NCBI GenBank assembly: GCA_033239005.1
Contig: BSQZ01000037.1
Span: forward strand, 2,273,501 to 2,337,500
Direction: 5' to 3'
Source: Lamellibrachia satsuma
Taxonomy: Eukaryota; Annelida; Polychaeta; Sabellida; Siboglinidae
DNA: 64,000 nucleotides
Each line of letters opens with the position of its first letter. Position 1 is the first letter of the stretch. Both the position numbers and the translations under genes were made by a program. Positions 25,349 to 38,558 of this stretch are shown here, one piece after another. Under the pieces are notes generated by a model. It was given only the letters and a program-made list of their open reading frames with translations. It made no database searches and had not been told where the DNA came from.

Positions 25349-26334
25349 GTACATGAGAAATAATATAATACAACCAGCACGGTAGATAACTACATTTATA
25401 TTGAAACAGTTATTTCAATAAACATTCTGGCTTTCTCTGGGAGCTTCATATTGTTGTGATGAACATTAACAATGGCTCGTAAAGCTCAATGTTGAATAGA
25501 TACATGGTGTGCTAGAATTTGTGCCACACCACATTTACCAAAATTCGTGTAGTAAATATGAGGTTTTAAATTAAGGTTCTTTGTTTGATGTTATATAAGT
25601 GCGAAACAACAATATTGCCCTGATATGTATATTTAGGCACGTGTATATGTCAACTCTCCGTCATTTGTACAGAGTCTCCGTCATTTTGACATAGTCAATA
25701 AATCTCCGTCCCAGAGTTCGCGAATAGTGCTTCTCCGTAATGTCATTTGATGACATAAACACCTAGCTCTGACGTCTCAAGTGAGTATCACGTGAGTTAC
25801 CGGGTGGTAATTGCGCAGGCATCATAGACTGTGGTGTGTCTATGACCTATCAAGCCAGCGGGCGGCAAACTTAGTCACCCATTAGTTTATCATGCTACCA
25901 TGTGGTGGCGCAACAGGTTACATATGAACAAATATAATTGTTAAGCTAAAGGGGGGATATCCCAATGCACTCCCAAAAATGCCACTGCTCATAGACTCCT
26001 ACATGCAAGCAATTGCAAAAATAAAAATGACAGGCAATGAATGCTGCGGAGGGTTTGGTACTGCCTCCTGCATGTAGAATATGTTTTATTTGTTGTGTTC
26101 TGTGGCCGTAACACGTGACATTGTGGTGATATTCCATACTGTGGCTATGGTAGAATGCTTAATTAGATGCGCAACCTAATACTTTGTATGTAAATACTAA
26201 CTTTTGCTGACATTTGGTGAAAGCAGTATGAATAATGTAGAAAATCGGTAGGCGGTAGAAGATACGTCAAATCGATAACCTCCCGCCTAAGTAAGTCGTC
26301 CGTCGTTCGTCCATCGCAAAGAGATGAGGACCAC

Positions 26335-26680
26335 TTCAGTCATCCGGGGGTTGAGGGAGCTGGATTGTCTGTGAGTATGTAGGTGGCTGGAGAGGCCAAT
26401 CTACGCCTGAAAGATTATCTGGCAGTGTGGACAGGGAATGGGAGTCACATGTGGTGTCAGGGATCGCTTGTTCTTGATTTTCTGGCTTGCCTCCGTTGTT
26501 CTGATGCAGCAATCCAGTTTGCCTCACAGGCTGCAGCGCCTTTGTACAGGGAGGAGCGCCACTCAAAACGGTCCTGAGCAGTGTGTTCCCAGATGTTGGG
26601 GATGATGGCAAACGCTTTCACGGAGATCTTCAAATTGTCTTTGAAACATTTATTTTGCCCCCCCCCCCCCATGAGCACTT
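26335..26680 (-). mobile_element. LINE C-terminal RT/zinc-knuckle fragment
   Basis: The minus-strand frames read FKDNLKISVKAFAI, then WEHTAQDRFEWRSSLYKGAA, then QRRQARKSR and a CPHCQIIFRRRL finger. This is the arrangement at the C-terminus of many animal endonuclease/reverse transcriptase polyproteins (KDxLK, W-x-A-QDR-x-x-WR, final CxxC finger). A C10 run at 26658-26667 breaks the frame. The GC-richer stretch up to about 27480 is probably the rest of the same element or its flank. It lies inside an XDH/AOX intron. Confidence 0.65.
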
Positions 26681-27521
26681 ACGTTTTTGTGTTGTTTCTA
26701 CCGCAATGTTTTATTGTCCCCGCCAGACGCCGTATTCTGGCCAGGGAACATTGGAGCAGTCAATATTTAGGGCATCTTTTCTAGCCCCTTCCTCAGACTA
26801 CGGAGGTGAACACTGTACTCCGAATCTGTGCTCTATGTCAGTGGAGAACGACCATATGGCATGAGCCGTCTGAGTGCACGTTTGCGGCGTGCGGCTGCCA
26901 GTGTACCCAAACATGCCACTTCGTCGCTTGCACGTTGCTACAGGACTTTTTCGGTGAGCAATGCAATGGGGATGGATGACAAATGACTTGCGCAGTGATT
27001 TGGATTAACGTGAGGAGGAGTTGTGCATCGTCGACCGCACTCACTCGTCCGAAACCAACTGAATCCAGCAGCAAGACAACGTTGAGACAGCTGGAGAAGG
27101 AAATGGATGCAGTAGATCACTACGATGTCCTTCGTGTCTAGTTTTGTTCGTCTTTGCATACCACAACACGCTGCTGGGTCTGCCTATCTGCCCATTGAAA
27201 CAGCTGGTGGTTTCCTACGTGCAGTCAGCCGGGTCCAATCTTCACATGCTTAGGTAGACAAACCTTATCTCACCGATGGTTTCAGTCCCGTCAGCTACCC
27301 TCACCTAGTTTGGTCAGCCTGTCGAAGATGTTTACCGGGGTGTGGCCGGTGCGCATGCTACGGCTTCTTGGAGCCACAGGTGAGAGTTGGGTGCCAGGTG
27401 GGGACCAAAGGTGGACGAACTGCCCCCGGAGGAACATGATTTGTCCCACCAGAGGTGTTACCCCTCCCTGAACACCCCATACACCGCCTAAATAAGTAGA
27501 GTTTGCATGTATGAGGTAACT

Positions 27522-27630
<109 letters not shown>

Positions 27631-28048
27631 TAATTTAATATATTTTAGTGTTTGTAAACAATGTTGGTATAAGAACTTTCCCTTGCATGTGTATGGTTAC
27701 TATGAGTCATTGCACCAGTTTCCATCACCCACCAGAGTCAGCTCCTTTGTGTACATGCGTTTGTATCGTCTTTAAATAGAGCTGAGTTGAGTTCAAAAGG
27801 TGTGGGACTTTATTTTGGGTACCCATTGCAGGAGTATGCTCAAATTTGAATGATTGGTTGCAAGCAAAGACAAAGACAAAACGATCGTAGACCTACTAGT
27901 TACATTTTCAGGATAGATAGACTGATTAGCCAAATCTGTGTAACAATAAATACTTTATTTTGCATTCCTTTGTTATATTTGCTTTCATGGATTAAATGTG
28001 TGAAAAGCGATCGGTCACGTATGTGCGATGCGATCAGGTGCCAGGCAG

Positions 28049-28150
28049 TATGCATGTATGTATGTATGTATGTATGTATGTATGTATGTATGTATGTATG
28101 TATGTATGTATGTATGTATGTATGTATGTATGTATGTATGTATGTATGTA
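28049..28150. repeat. (GTAT)n tetranucleotide microsatellite
   Basis: About 25 consecutive TATG/GTAT units. The Tyr-Val-Cys-Met reading frames across it are artefacts. Confidence 0.95.
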
Positions 28151-28393
28151 TATATGTGGAACAATTTGTTCATCAGTTACTGCAACCAACTATTTAGTGT
28201 GTGTGTGTGTGTGCATGTGTGCATGCATGCATGCATTCAGGCATGCATGCACATGCTCATGTATGTGTGCATTTGTTTGTGCATTATTTGTTTTCCAGTT
28301 GGTACTGCAATTATATGTTATAATTTTCCGTTTGCTTAGCAAAATTGTTATAATAATTCTTTATAGAACCTTGCGATGCTGTTTTTCCTACAG

Positions 28394-30945
28394 GTTGGTT
28401 TAACCAAAGCAGGAATGATTCAAGCACTGGAGCTGGACCTCTACAGCAACTGTGGCTATGCATCAGACTTTTCAGTCATAGTAAGTACTAGTGCTGTTCC
28501 GATTAATGAATTTTGTCGACGATTGATTGGTTCATGCTTCCAAAGGAATCAAACACGATCTTGTGTGATCGTTGATTTTCGATTATATTAATTTTTAATT
28601 TCATTCACTGTCGTTCCATGACAAGAGCATAAACATGACAGGAAGAGAGAATACTTCTGATTGGCTAATTTTGATGCATTATTAAAAATACAGCTAAAAA
28701 TAACAGGGGCATATATGTGTGCCCTTATTAAGTATATATTGGGCGAACTCACCCCCATACGTGTAGAATATGGAGCAAAATGCAGCCACATGTTAAAGTT
28801 GTTGCGTGTGCCCAAATTTGTATTATAATACAAAACTGCCTGTAATGTTGTTATGTGTGCACAATTTTATTTCAGCAAAATTTCAGCATGTATTTTTCTC
28901 TACGTAAATGCAATTAATGATAATGAGTGTTACATTTGTGATCACCACAGGTGATGGAGAGGGCCATGTTTAATGCTGACAGCAGCTACAGGATCCCGAA
29001 TGTCATCGTGCGAGGTCACATGTGCAGGACAAACTTGCCTGCGAACACAGCGATGCGTGGAGCTGGGTCTCCTCAGGGTCTCTTCATCACTGAACACTTG
29101 ATGGAGAAATCCGCTCAGACACTCGGTGTTTCTTCTGATAAGGTACTGTACTCTCTGTGTTGGCTGCTCATGTGTATACTTCAAACGTCCAAAGGCAGCT
29201 CAACTCAGTGTGTCCTGCGTTTGTATTTTTCATATATTTCCTCTATTGTCCAATATTAAAAAATATTCCTATGTTTTCCTAATAATTGTGCACATTTGGA
29301 GGTTTCTTGTGATTTATCACAAAAAAATTATTTTTGTGTTAAAAATCTATGTGTCAATGACCACCTGTGGGTGGGGATCTGATTGCATATAATGTGATTC
29401 ACACCATACCATAATCAAATCGGCAAAATAAATGAATTTCGTGACGTAATGTTGAAAGTCGTCCGTTACTGATTTACATTACACTCGGGTCAGTAGATGG
29501 CGTTACCTGACAGAAGTTATATTTAGTTATCTTATTTCTATATTTTTATTTGTGAATTCCTATATTTCCTGGGAATCTTAGACCAAAGTGGACGGACATA
29601 ATTATTGTCAGGTCATCCATTTCGCAACTGTTTTCTGTTTCTGAAACGAAGCTTAACCTTGGCAATTGTATTATCTCTGTAGGTGCTTTCAAAACATGAA
29701 ATGATCTCCCCATCACATTAATATCATTTGACATTATACAGCTTCCACAAAATATCAGGACATGTTTTTCATATTTGTTTTGCGTAGAAAAAAACCGTCT
29801 GCGGTCCCTCGCTCTGATCATGACTTTTGTGTATTCCTGTTCATGATATCATGCTTAATTATTCTGGTTTGTACTTTGCACATCTAAACTAGGGTTCCTG
29901 GGGATTTAAGCACTTTTATTATTATTGTTAGTTGTTTGTATTTTAATGTATATAATTTTTTTATTTTGGTGCTGTCATTACGCCAACATTTAGCATGTAG
30001 TTTCTTAAATATATTGTGTTTTCTCTTTAAAATTGCCTGAAGAACACCACATTTTTTTTCTCAGCAGTAAAGGTGATTGAACAATATTAACTTTAACCAG
30101 TTTCTGAATCTTGCAATGATAATTCTGAGTGAGTTTGAGTATGTATAAAAAGCCATAACAATCGTCCCTGTTTAAAACATGATTCAACATTTTCTTGATA
30201 CTATCTAAACGGTTCAATTCAAGAGGATGCAACTGCCTGTCTTGAAATTTTCCAAAAATAGTTGATGCATTAATTTACTAAATTTTAAATAACTATTTTA
30301 TTTCAATAAGTTGAAGAAATATAGCCAAATCAACAGGAGTATTTGAGATTAGACAACGTGTGACCAATCTAAAGGGATCATTTGTTTTAACAGGCACAGT
30401 CAATGAAAAACAAACTTTGTTAATTTTAATGGCAGATAACTGAAATTTAGTGGAAATGATCATTGTGGGTGAAGATAATAATTTAAGGGGATTTAGGTTT
30501 TTTTACCAGTTTAACTATGTTCCCACCCATGGCAGGTGGCAGGTGGTCAAGGAAGCCACTGGCTTATCGAGAGTTCAATATGTGTTTATTTATGTGTAAC
30601 CCGCCCTCCTGAGATATGTGCCAACCTTGTTTTTATAAAAATAATTCACGCTGGTATCACTTACACAATTTGTAGATAATTTGTTCCACTCATTTATTGT
30701 CCTCTGTGAGAACGAGTACTTCCTGATATCCAATCTGCACTGATCCTTTACTAACGTTACCTCATGTCATCTAGTTACTAGTTACTAGCTACAATCTTTC
30801 CGTAACGAGAGAAAACTTCAATTTGATCTCCTCTTAACCTCCTTGTCTCTAGGTTTGTAAAACCACATTATTTTAGGCGTTCTTCATAGCTAAGTTTTCT
30901 CAGTTCTGGAATAATTTTAATTGCTCTCCTCTGAATTCTTTGAAG

Positions 30946-31008
<63 letters not shown>

Positions 31009-34000
31009 TTCTTATGATATGATATCCAAGCTTGCATACAGTATTCTAAATGAGGCCTTAATACGGCTTTATACAGAGTTATAATTAGCTTTTTTCCTTT
31101 TATTTTATATATATCCTTATCAACCCAATAATTTTATTACCCTTTGAAGATGCAATACCACACTGCTCTGAAACTTTCATATCAGCACCATTTACTCCTA
31201 AGTCTTTTTTCTGTTATGGTAGCAACAGTATATCCCATTTTATAGTTTGCATCCAAGTTCCTCTGACCTGTGTGCAGGCATTTACATTTCCCAAAATTTA
31301 ATAACATCTTCTATTTTAAAGACCATTTAACTAATTTGTTTAGATCGTTTTGTAAATTGTTTTATCATCAACAGTGTTAACCTTTCTAGACACTTTTGTG
31401 TCATCCGCAAATTTCAGAACGTTGCTTGTTATATTATCGTCGAAGTCATTGATATATATTAAAAATAATAAAAGTCATACTATTGACCCTAGCAGTACCC
31501 CACCCAAAATTGCTTTCCAGTTGGAAACCTCCCAATTTACTACAACACGCTGTCTTCTGTCAGTCAAACATTTTTCTAGCCAGTCGATTATGCTATCCGC
31601 GATATCATGGGCTTTTCATTTACATAGTAATCTTTGACGTGGCACTTTGTCAAAAGCTTTCTGAAAATCTAAGTAGATAATATCTACAGGTAATCCCTCA
31701 TGTATCCACTTAAAGATTTCTTCGAAAAAGCAACATAGTTGTTACGTATGACCTTGCTTTTAGGAATCCATATTGAAATAGATTTAATAAGTTATGCCTA
31801 ATAAAGAAATCCACCATATGATCTTTAATTAACTTTTCTAATAATTTACAAATCACTGATGTTAAACTTACTGGTTTGTAATTCTCTGACTAATTCCTTG
31901 AACACTTTTTAAATAATGGTATGATGGTTTCTTCTTTCCATTCAAACGTTGCCTCTTTTAATGACAAGTTGAGCACTCTTGTAAGTGGTATACTAATTGT
32001 TCTACTCTTTCCATTAGTTGTTTTGGAGGAATTCCATCCACTCCATGTGATTTATTATCCTTCATTGCCTTTATTTTCTTAGCTACCATTTATGTAGTTA
32101 CAATTAGTTGACAAGTTAGAGTGAGTTGTTGTTGACCGGTGCATGTAATGTTGTAGCTTAGGTTGATGAACATGTACACGGAAGGAGACTTGACCCACTA
32201 CAACCAGCCGTTGACCAACTGCAATCTGAGTCGATGCTGGGAGGACGTCATGCGACAGAGCAACTACGAACAGCGACAGAACGACATCAACGTCTTCAAC
32301 AGGCATGTTTGTTCATGACACTGATATAACCTAACACAAGTTGCCGTTTTGTCACCTCTTACAGAAAGTAAAAATAAACAGGGCAAATAACTGTTTTATC
32401 AACTGGTGCCTAATTAACCAATAGCATTTATTCTTCCAAGTGCATGCTCAAAGTAAAATTATGTTATAATGTAGATAAAACTGTGTTTAGTCATAGTACT
32501 TGTTAATAACTGCTTCATGTGTACCTTTTTCTAGAAATTCTTTCTAGTATATCATTCTTTCTAGTATATCATTCTTTCTAGTATATCATTCTTTCTAGTA
32601 TATATATATATATATATATATACTTCGTTTCTTTAAAATAGTTTTTAACCTAAAAAGTATACATGTCATTTAAAAAAAGAAATGTTTTGCACCAGCATTT
32701 TTATCAATCTTTTTGATTGCCAAATACATTTTATATTATTATTATTATTATCCAGTCATGAGGACGAGACGAAATCATATGTAAGATTCACAAAAACATA
32801 AACAATTCATATTACTGCCATTTTCCACTGAATCTTTGTCCGTGAATCTAAGATATTTCATTAAAACGAACCTTACCTGTATTTAGTCACCATGCGACTT
32901 ATTAGAAGACAACAATGCACACCGAGGTGGCGTCTTTGTATCAAGAACCCTCGTGTATTATGTGTCTATTCTGTTGTTCCAATCAGCAGTGGCACTTTCG
33001 AGGTTATTGCATTGATGCGCACAGTAAATGTCTTGAAGACTGCATTGTCAGTGTCAAACTTCAACTGTGTTTTTTTTTAATTCAATCCAATGGCTCTTTC
33101 GGGGTTATTGTGGTTATGTGCACATTTGAAAACAAGGATGTCAGTATGCGCAGAGGTAAAATACGTGTTGCTTATAGGTTTATTATGTATGGTTATCTAA
33201 AACAATACATACTAAATATTATTCACCTGCAAAGCCATAATCTGCACATATTTTCTATAATAAAAACGATATGGTTGGTTACATGATTAAATGTTGTGGT
33301 CAATTTTCAGAGAGAATCGCTGGAAGAAACGTGGCATCGCTATTACTCCAGTCAAATATGGTATCGCATTTACAAAGCTTGCGATGAATCAAGTAAGTGT
33401 GTAATGTGGAATACGTTCACATTGCTAGCTCTGAATCAGGTAAGTGTGTAGTGTGGAATACTTTCACACTGCTTGCTGTGAATCAAATAAATGTGTAGTG
33501 TGGAATACTTTCAAAATGCTTGCTCTGAATCAAATAAGTGTGTAATGTGGAATACTTTCACATTGCTTGCTCTGAATCAAATAAGTGTGTAGTGTGGAAT
33601 ACTTTCACATTGCTTGCTCTGAATCTAATAAGTATGTAGTGTGGAATACTTTCACAATGCTTGCTCTGAATCAAATAAGTGTGTAGTGTGGAATACTTTC
33701 ACAATGCTTGATCTGAATCAAGTAAGTGTGTAGTGTGGAATACTTTCACATTGCTTGCTCTGAATCAAGTAAGTGTGTAGTGTGGAATATGTTCACATTG
33801 CTTGCTCTGAATCAAATAAGTGTATAGTGTGAAATACTCAACTTGTACATTGGATTATTAATGTCGTGACATTCAGTATATCAGCTTGGTATTCCGTATT
33901 TGCCGTGTGGGTCAGTGTCAATATGTGTCTCAGTGTTATTCAGTGTACATCAGTTGTAGAAAGGTAGCTTATCAAGGCTACAACTGAGTTATTTTGTATT

Positions 34001-34309
34001 GGCACTGATATACCAATGTGTCAGTGTCACTATTGGTGCACGTCAACACAACCACGTGTACATTAAATGTACAACATTTTCACTTGATGTGTTAATTGAG
34101 ACAAAATCATTGAGTTATGTTAATTCCCTCAATGTCGGTGTCACTCATTAAACTGCTGTGTCACCACTTGCGTCACTGTGTCAGTGCAGTGTGTGTCACT
34201 GGACATGTTTTAGTCCGGTGCCCTGCTGCACGTCTACACCGATGGCTCTGTGTTGCTGGCTCACGGCGGTGTCGAGATGGGCCAGGGACTGAACTCCAAG
34301 ATGCTCCAG
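28394..34309 (+). CDS. XDH/aldehyde oxidase-like gene, middle block III (molybdenum domain core, 5 exons)
   Basis: Exons: 28394-28480, 28951-29142, 32157-32302, 33311-33392, 34214-34309. Motifs: [26 protein letters not shown] (Arg equals bovine R880), [55 protein letters not shown] (Phe equals bovine F1009), [20 protein letters not shown]. In AMRGAGS the Phe that stacks on substrate (bovine F914) is Ala. The intron after 32302 begins GC (AACAG then GCATGT) and ends AG. The exon ending at 33392 runs into the 47 bp donor-bearing tandem array. The next family exons, up to the [13 protein letters not shown] region, are not found downstream, so the block ends abruptly after the exon at 34214. Confidence 0.93.
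29143..30520 (+). other. Intron segment without recognised gene
   Basis: AT-rich intron of the XDH/AOX middle block. A 91-codon minus-strand frame at 29546-29821 has no motif I recognise and no supporting context. Confidence 0.5.
30520..32085 (-). mobile_element. CR1-like LINE copy, decayed, with longer 5' extent
   Basis: The 3' end (AAGCCACTGGCTTATCGAGAG and GCCCTCCTGAGATATGTGCC) is at 30.53 kb. RT fragments follow on the minus strand, reaching [20 protein letters not shown] and, further upstream, [14 protein letters not shown], the PDGIPP-type N-terminal RT region. This copy therefore extends about 300 bp further 5' than the 62 kb copy. Many stops are present. A (TA)n tract at about 30948-31006 interrupts it. 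The insertion ends only about 70 bases before the acceptor of the exon at 32157. Confidence 0.88.
30948..31006. repeat. (TA)n microsatellite inside the LINE copy
   Basis: It replaces the short TATCTATATCC of the 62 kb copy: flanking GAATTC(T/G)TTGAAGCATAC and CCTTCTTATGATAT align on either side. Confidence 0.9.
32522..32623. repeat. 17 bp tandem repeat leading into (TA)n
   Basis: ATTCTTTCTAGTATATC is repeated about four times, then the TATATC tail expands into a TA run. It lies in the intron after 32302. Confidence 0.9.
33385..33840 (+). repeat. 47 bp tandem array (10 units) carrying copies of a 5' splice site
   Basis: Units start (TGAATC) at 33385, 33432, 33479, 33526, 33573, 33620, 33667, 33714, 33761 and 33808, exactly 47 bases apart with no indels. 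The first unit is the real exon end plus donor: GCGATGAATCAA then GTAAGTGTGT. Later units repeat GCTTGCTCTGAATCAA, a near-copy of the last 16 exon bases, followed by the intron start. Four units (1, 2, 8, 9) keep GTAAGT; in the rest the G is changed to A (ATAAGT or similar). Confidence 0.96.
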
Positions 34310-34893
34310 GTACATCTCGCTTACAAAAATATATAGAATTCTAAAAAAAAATATTTCAATCTACAGATTTTTTATTCTGTCAAATCTATAGTAATAGAAT
34401 ACTGTACAGAAACAAATATAATACTACAACTGTTATAGCTATGTCCGCAAAAAAAAATTAAAATATGTTCTGAATTCTTCATTTTGTCTGCAAAAAAGTC
34501 CTATGGAATTTTCTTACAAAAATCTAATTTCGCCTTTGATAAAATGTCTTTGTCATGTGATAGGCGAAAGATGGAAGTGATGTCTATGATAAGCCTTCAC
34601 CCCATAACGTGCTTACCATTTTGGATATCCACTTTTTTGACCCGTAACTCACTGCAAACGAGAAAGGCACAAAAGATGGCGATATGTAAAATAACATGTT
34701 ACAAACATATGACAAAATGCTAAAGATGACGAAGGTTCAGTTTAGAGGGAGCTTCCCGCTTTTCCTAGGCGCTTTTCTGCTTTTTCCATGGACAAATATA
34801 TACATGTAGACTGAGAAGTCAACAATTGCTGTCTGTCAATTACCTTGCATGTACGACGGAAGTCGGAAACAAGTGTATATATATCTCTAGTTT
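34310..34893 (+). other. Sequence after the last middle-block exon; no next exon found
   Basis: After the GT donor at 34310 I find no exon encoding the expected VASR-x-L...TNTVPNTSPTAAS region here or further on. The 79-codon frame at 34484-34723 has no family motif. Confidence 0.5.
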
Positions 34894-35140
34894 CTGGCCA
34901 TCCAGTTCGGACTAAAGAGATTCCATCAGTATGTCTATGGACGAATCACGGTAGAGACCGACCATAAGCCTCTACTCGGAATAATCAGGAAACTGTTATC
35001 ACATATATCACCACAACTACAGCGCATGCAAATACGCATTGATCCCTACGACTATGAACTTGTCTACCGTCCCGGTCGTGAGTTAGCAGGGTTGCCCAAT
35101 AGACAAAATCTTGAGAATTTTTCAATGGAACATTATTAGC
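34894..35140 (+). mobile_element. Gypsy-type RNase H fragment (copy B)
   Basis: Encodes LAIQFGLKRFHQYVYGR, ITVETDHKPLL and DPYDYELVYRPGREL, typical of the RNase H C-terminus and connection in Ty3/Gypsy pol. The expected ADTLSR-type tail is altered and ends in a stop. It is truncated on the left at the duplication edge. Confidence 0.85.
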
Positions 35141-36234
35141 GCGGCGACGGGCATTGATAGAATGTATATGTGGCGCGCGACTACATGTTCAGGTTTAAGT
35201 ATGAAACAGCAGTCGCTTGCTATAATAAATATTTAATACAGCAATCCTGATAAACAGATCGATGATTACACTGTCCATGTATACTTGTTCCCGTTTTACT
35301 TACTAAATAAACAACATAATACCTCTGTTTGATAAAATGACACCGTTCATTTACTACACACATCATACACATTCTACATAATCAAGACACTACATATATT
35401 TCAGAATAATAGGCTGACAAAAGTTTAACAAGTAAGAAAATTTGATTGGTTCAACTTTTTACTATCACACATAAATGAGCAATAAAGTATATATATAATG
35501 CTAATTATATAATGTTATTCTAAACAAACATAATAATAATATCATAAAACCTCATGGGATAATATTTATACAACATGGACAGAGCAAGTCAAAAACATGG
35601 TAGACAATTTGGCAGCATAGGATATTTTGCACAACGTGGACATAACAAATCTTCGACATTGTTCAACATTTTGTACTGATTTTGAAGCCATTTCAGAAGT
35701 TTATGACTCCCATGGACTGAGATCTTGGAGTCATTAATAGGTTATATGGAATCAGAAATACTCATACTGATAAAGTCCCTGACTACAATTACTGCAAACT
35801 GACATGTTTCAATTGTACAATCACAGGTACGTATAATGACATGATATAAACATTAGTATCACATTTTTTAACTTGCATTGACCACATATACTTTACATAT
35901 ATGTCTACATTATATATAATATAAATTATGCTTTAACGTTGGCATCTTTATTCTTATTTGACATTATAGGCATGTTTGGCATCATATAATTAAAGTGTGG
36001 TTTCATAACAATCTACAGAGCATCTTTATACTGGGATATTAAGATACGAAACATTCTACCGACTTCTTCAGTATTCTATCCCTAACTTTAAAAAATGTCA
36101 CTGTTGGGGCCAAAAATTTAATGTATCAGCCCAGTCCATTTAGGAGTGGCCTCAGTAAGGTTAATGGGATCCATTATAAAATAATACATTTCCATTTTAC
36201 ATGTTAAATGGTATTTATAACAAATATTAGATGA

Positions 36235-38430
36235 CTACTCTTCAAAATCAGATTCATTGTCCTTATATTCCTCCTGACGAGGATGGCAGGCCATTTTTAT
36301 CCTGGCATATGATGGTTTTAAACCATAACAAGTGGAATTAATTTTAAAGTTCACAGATAGAACACTATTTAATGGCTTTGACCTGGATTTGTATGTTGTC
36401 AATTTCAACCTAGAAAACATTTGTTCTGGCAATACTGAGAATAAAACCATTCCGGCTTCACATTTCAAGTTAGACACCTTTGACCAGAACTCATCCACTG
36501 TCACTATCATTGATACCCTAACACCGTCTGACAATTCAAATCACTGTTTCGCATGTTCTGATAACTCGAGCACATCATATGCACGACACTCCTGTTCCAG
36601 TTCATTTTCTCCTCTTGTGTTAAAATTGTAGGTGACAACATTGACAGTTTCCTGAATGTGGTCCTTAGTGTGGTCTGACCCTGTAAAAATGTGTTTAAGC
36701 ACTTCAGATTGTTCAACACTTCATCATTGAATGACATAATGTTTACTTCCTTCACTGCAGTTCTGTAGAATGCTAAGACCTCACTGTAGAATGCTAAGAC
36801 CTCACTGTAGAATGCTAAGACCTCACTGTAGAGTGCATCCACCACATCCTCCTTCCCATTGTCCATCAATTGTCCTATTAGATTAAAAATTTCTGCATTT
36901 CATCAATATAAATTGTCCCTGTCATCTAATATACTATCATCATCTTCATTTATGCTTTGAAGGTCACTAGATGAGTTAATGACGTCAGGCTTCACAAAGC
37001 ACATAAGTACATCCTTTAAAAAGGTTGTCCATTTTTGTCCTTCATCAAGCATGCTACTGTGGAAGCAGTTTGAAAAAACGTGTTAAGATAAATAAACCTT
37101 GGTAAAGCATCTTTGAGGAATATAAAAGATAGCTGCAGTCCTTCGTTACTGAGCATAATCCTGATTTTCTTAATCTTAGCTCTAGTGTTCTTGTCTACTC
37201 TTTTCTTTTTCCCATTCTCCATTATGTAGTCAGTTGGTTCGGAGTTGAAATATGCTTTAAGAAGCTCCCACCGCTCAGTCAGTCTCCCACTAGTAGCATA
37301 CATGGCAAGCCACAGTGTATCAAATGGTTTAAATAGTCTGTGTTGTACTGTTTCGCAGAACTCCTGAAACTCCTTTAGATTTTCTGTTCTTTTGTAAGAT
37401 TTCTTAAAGTAATACTAAGTTTCTACAGGAAGATCATGAACGTCACCAGAAAATGTGTCAATAGCTTTCTTTTCAACAAAGTGTAGCTGATGACATATGC
37501 ACCACATTGAATAGAGGTTACGCTGCAAGTATTTCAATCGTTTATATAATCCGGGAATAACACTTATCATAGTCCCAGCACCATCAGTTCCAAGTGATAT
37601 AAAAGCAGATGACATTGTTATCGAGTTAAATATGGATTTAGCGGTGGCACTGGTCAAAATAGGCATCTTATAGAAATGGCCTTTGATACAACCCGCCAAT
37701 GTATCAAAATAAATGATAATGATGCTACATTTTTCTACATTTGTTACATCCATTGTGACATCTGTCAGTAATGAAAATGGACCACTCTTCATTGCATTAA
37801 CTAACTGTCGGATTTCAGTTCTGGGACCATTACATTACATATCACTGCCTTAGCTTGTGTACGACCACACTCAAATTGGTTGGCTATTGCAGAATCTGGA
37901 AACATCATTTGGAACAATTTTGAAGTATGTTCCCAGAGAATTTCAGGATTTGTTGCCTTATCATCCACGGGTGGAGGTTTGAAATGTTGAGGTACAGTTC
38001 TTTGATTTTGTTTGTCTCTAGGCTTGGTTTAATGTGCTTTTATTTCTCCGTGACGCTTTAGGTCTTTCAGCCCACCAGTGTTAAAGTTTATTTCGTTGTC
38101 ACACATTATACAAAATGCAAAACCGATACCTTTGGATGAAGATGTACACAACTGAGACACATCACTGTCCTGAGACCACGCATCCTTGAATTTTGCATAT
38201 TTGTCATATTTTTTTATTGGGTGTGTACCTTTCATCAGTGGTGGGTGCAGATGTCTTTTCACCAGCAGTGGCTGCAGGTGTCTTTTCATCAGCTGTGGAT
38301 GCAGCCTTTTCACGAGCAGTGGATGCAGGTGTCTTTTCGCCAGCAGTGGATGCAGGTGTCTTTTCATCAGCAGTAGATGCAGATGTGGACGGGGATCTGG
38401 CACAGCATAAGAAGTCCTGGTGGAATACAA
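36235..38430 (-). pseudogene. hAT-like transposase pseudogene, copy B
   Basis: Minus-strand pieces mirror copy A. A repeat-rich N-terminus lies at about 38225-38390, and a BED-type finger at 38029-38130 (FCIMCDNEINFNTGGLKDLKR). The core at 37415-37792 shows FSLLTDVTMDVTN and WCICHQLHFVEKKAIDTF. A middle piece spans 36507-36869, and the C-terminal LPEQMFSRLKLTTYKSRSK ends at about 36235. The frame is broken several times. The middle piece has three in-frame copies of YSEVLAF (21 bp repeat), whereas copy A has a single YSEILAF. Confidence 0.82.
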
Positions 38431-38558
38431 AAGAAATGGGGATGATTAATTTACTAGTACTTGTAATCAGGTCTATATAACGAAGATGTGAAATACTTTT
38501 ATTTTACATTTACATTGGTGCTATCTGCTAAGTAAAGCTTCTACGACTGTGCAACAAA

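Noticed and set aside
26583..26864. + strand ORFs across the C10 run
   Set aside because: The opposite strand carries a LINE C-terminal pattern; no motif on the + strand.
33385..33840. CRISPR-like direct repeat array
   Set aside because: Units are contiguous with no distinct spacers, in an animal gene intron; it is a tandem repeat of an exon/intron junction.
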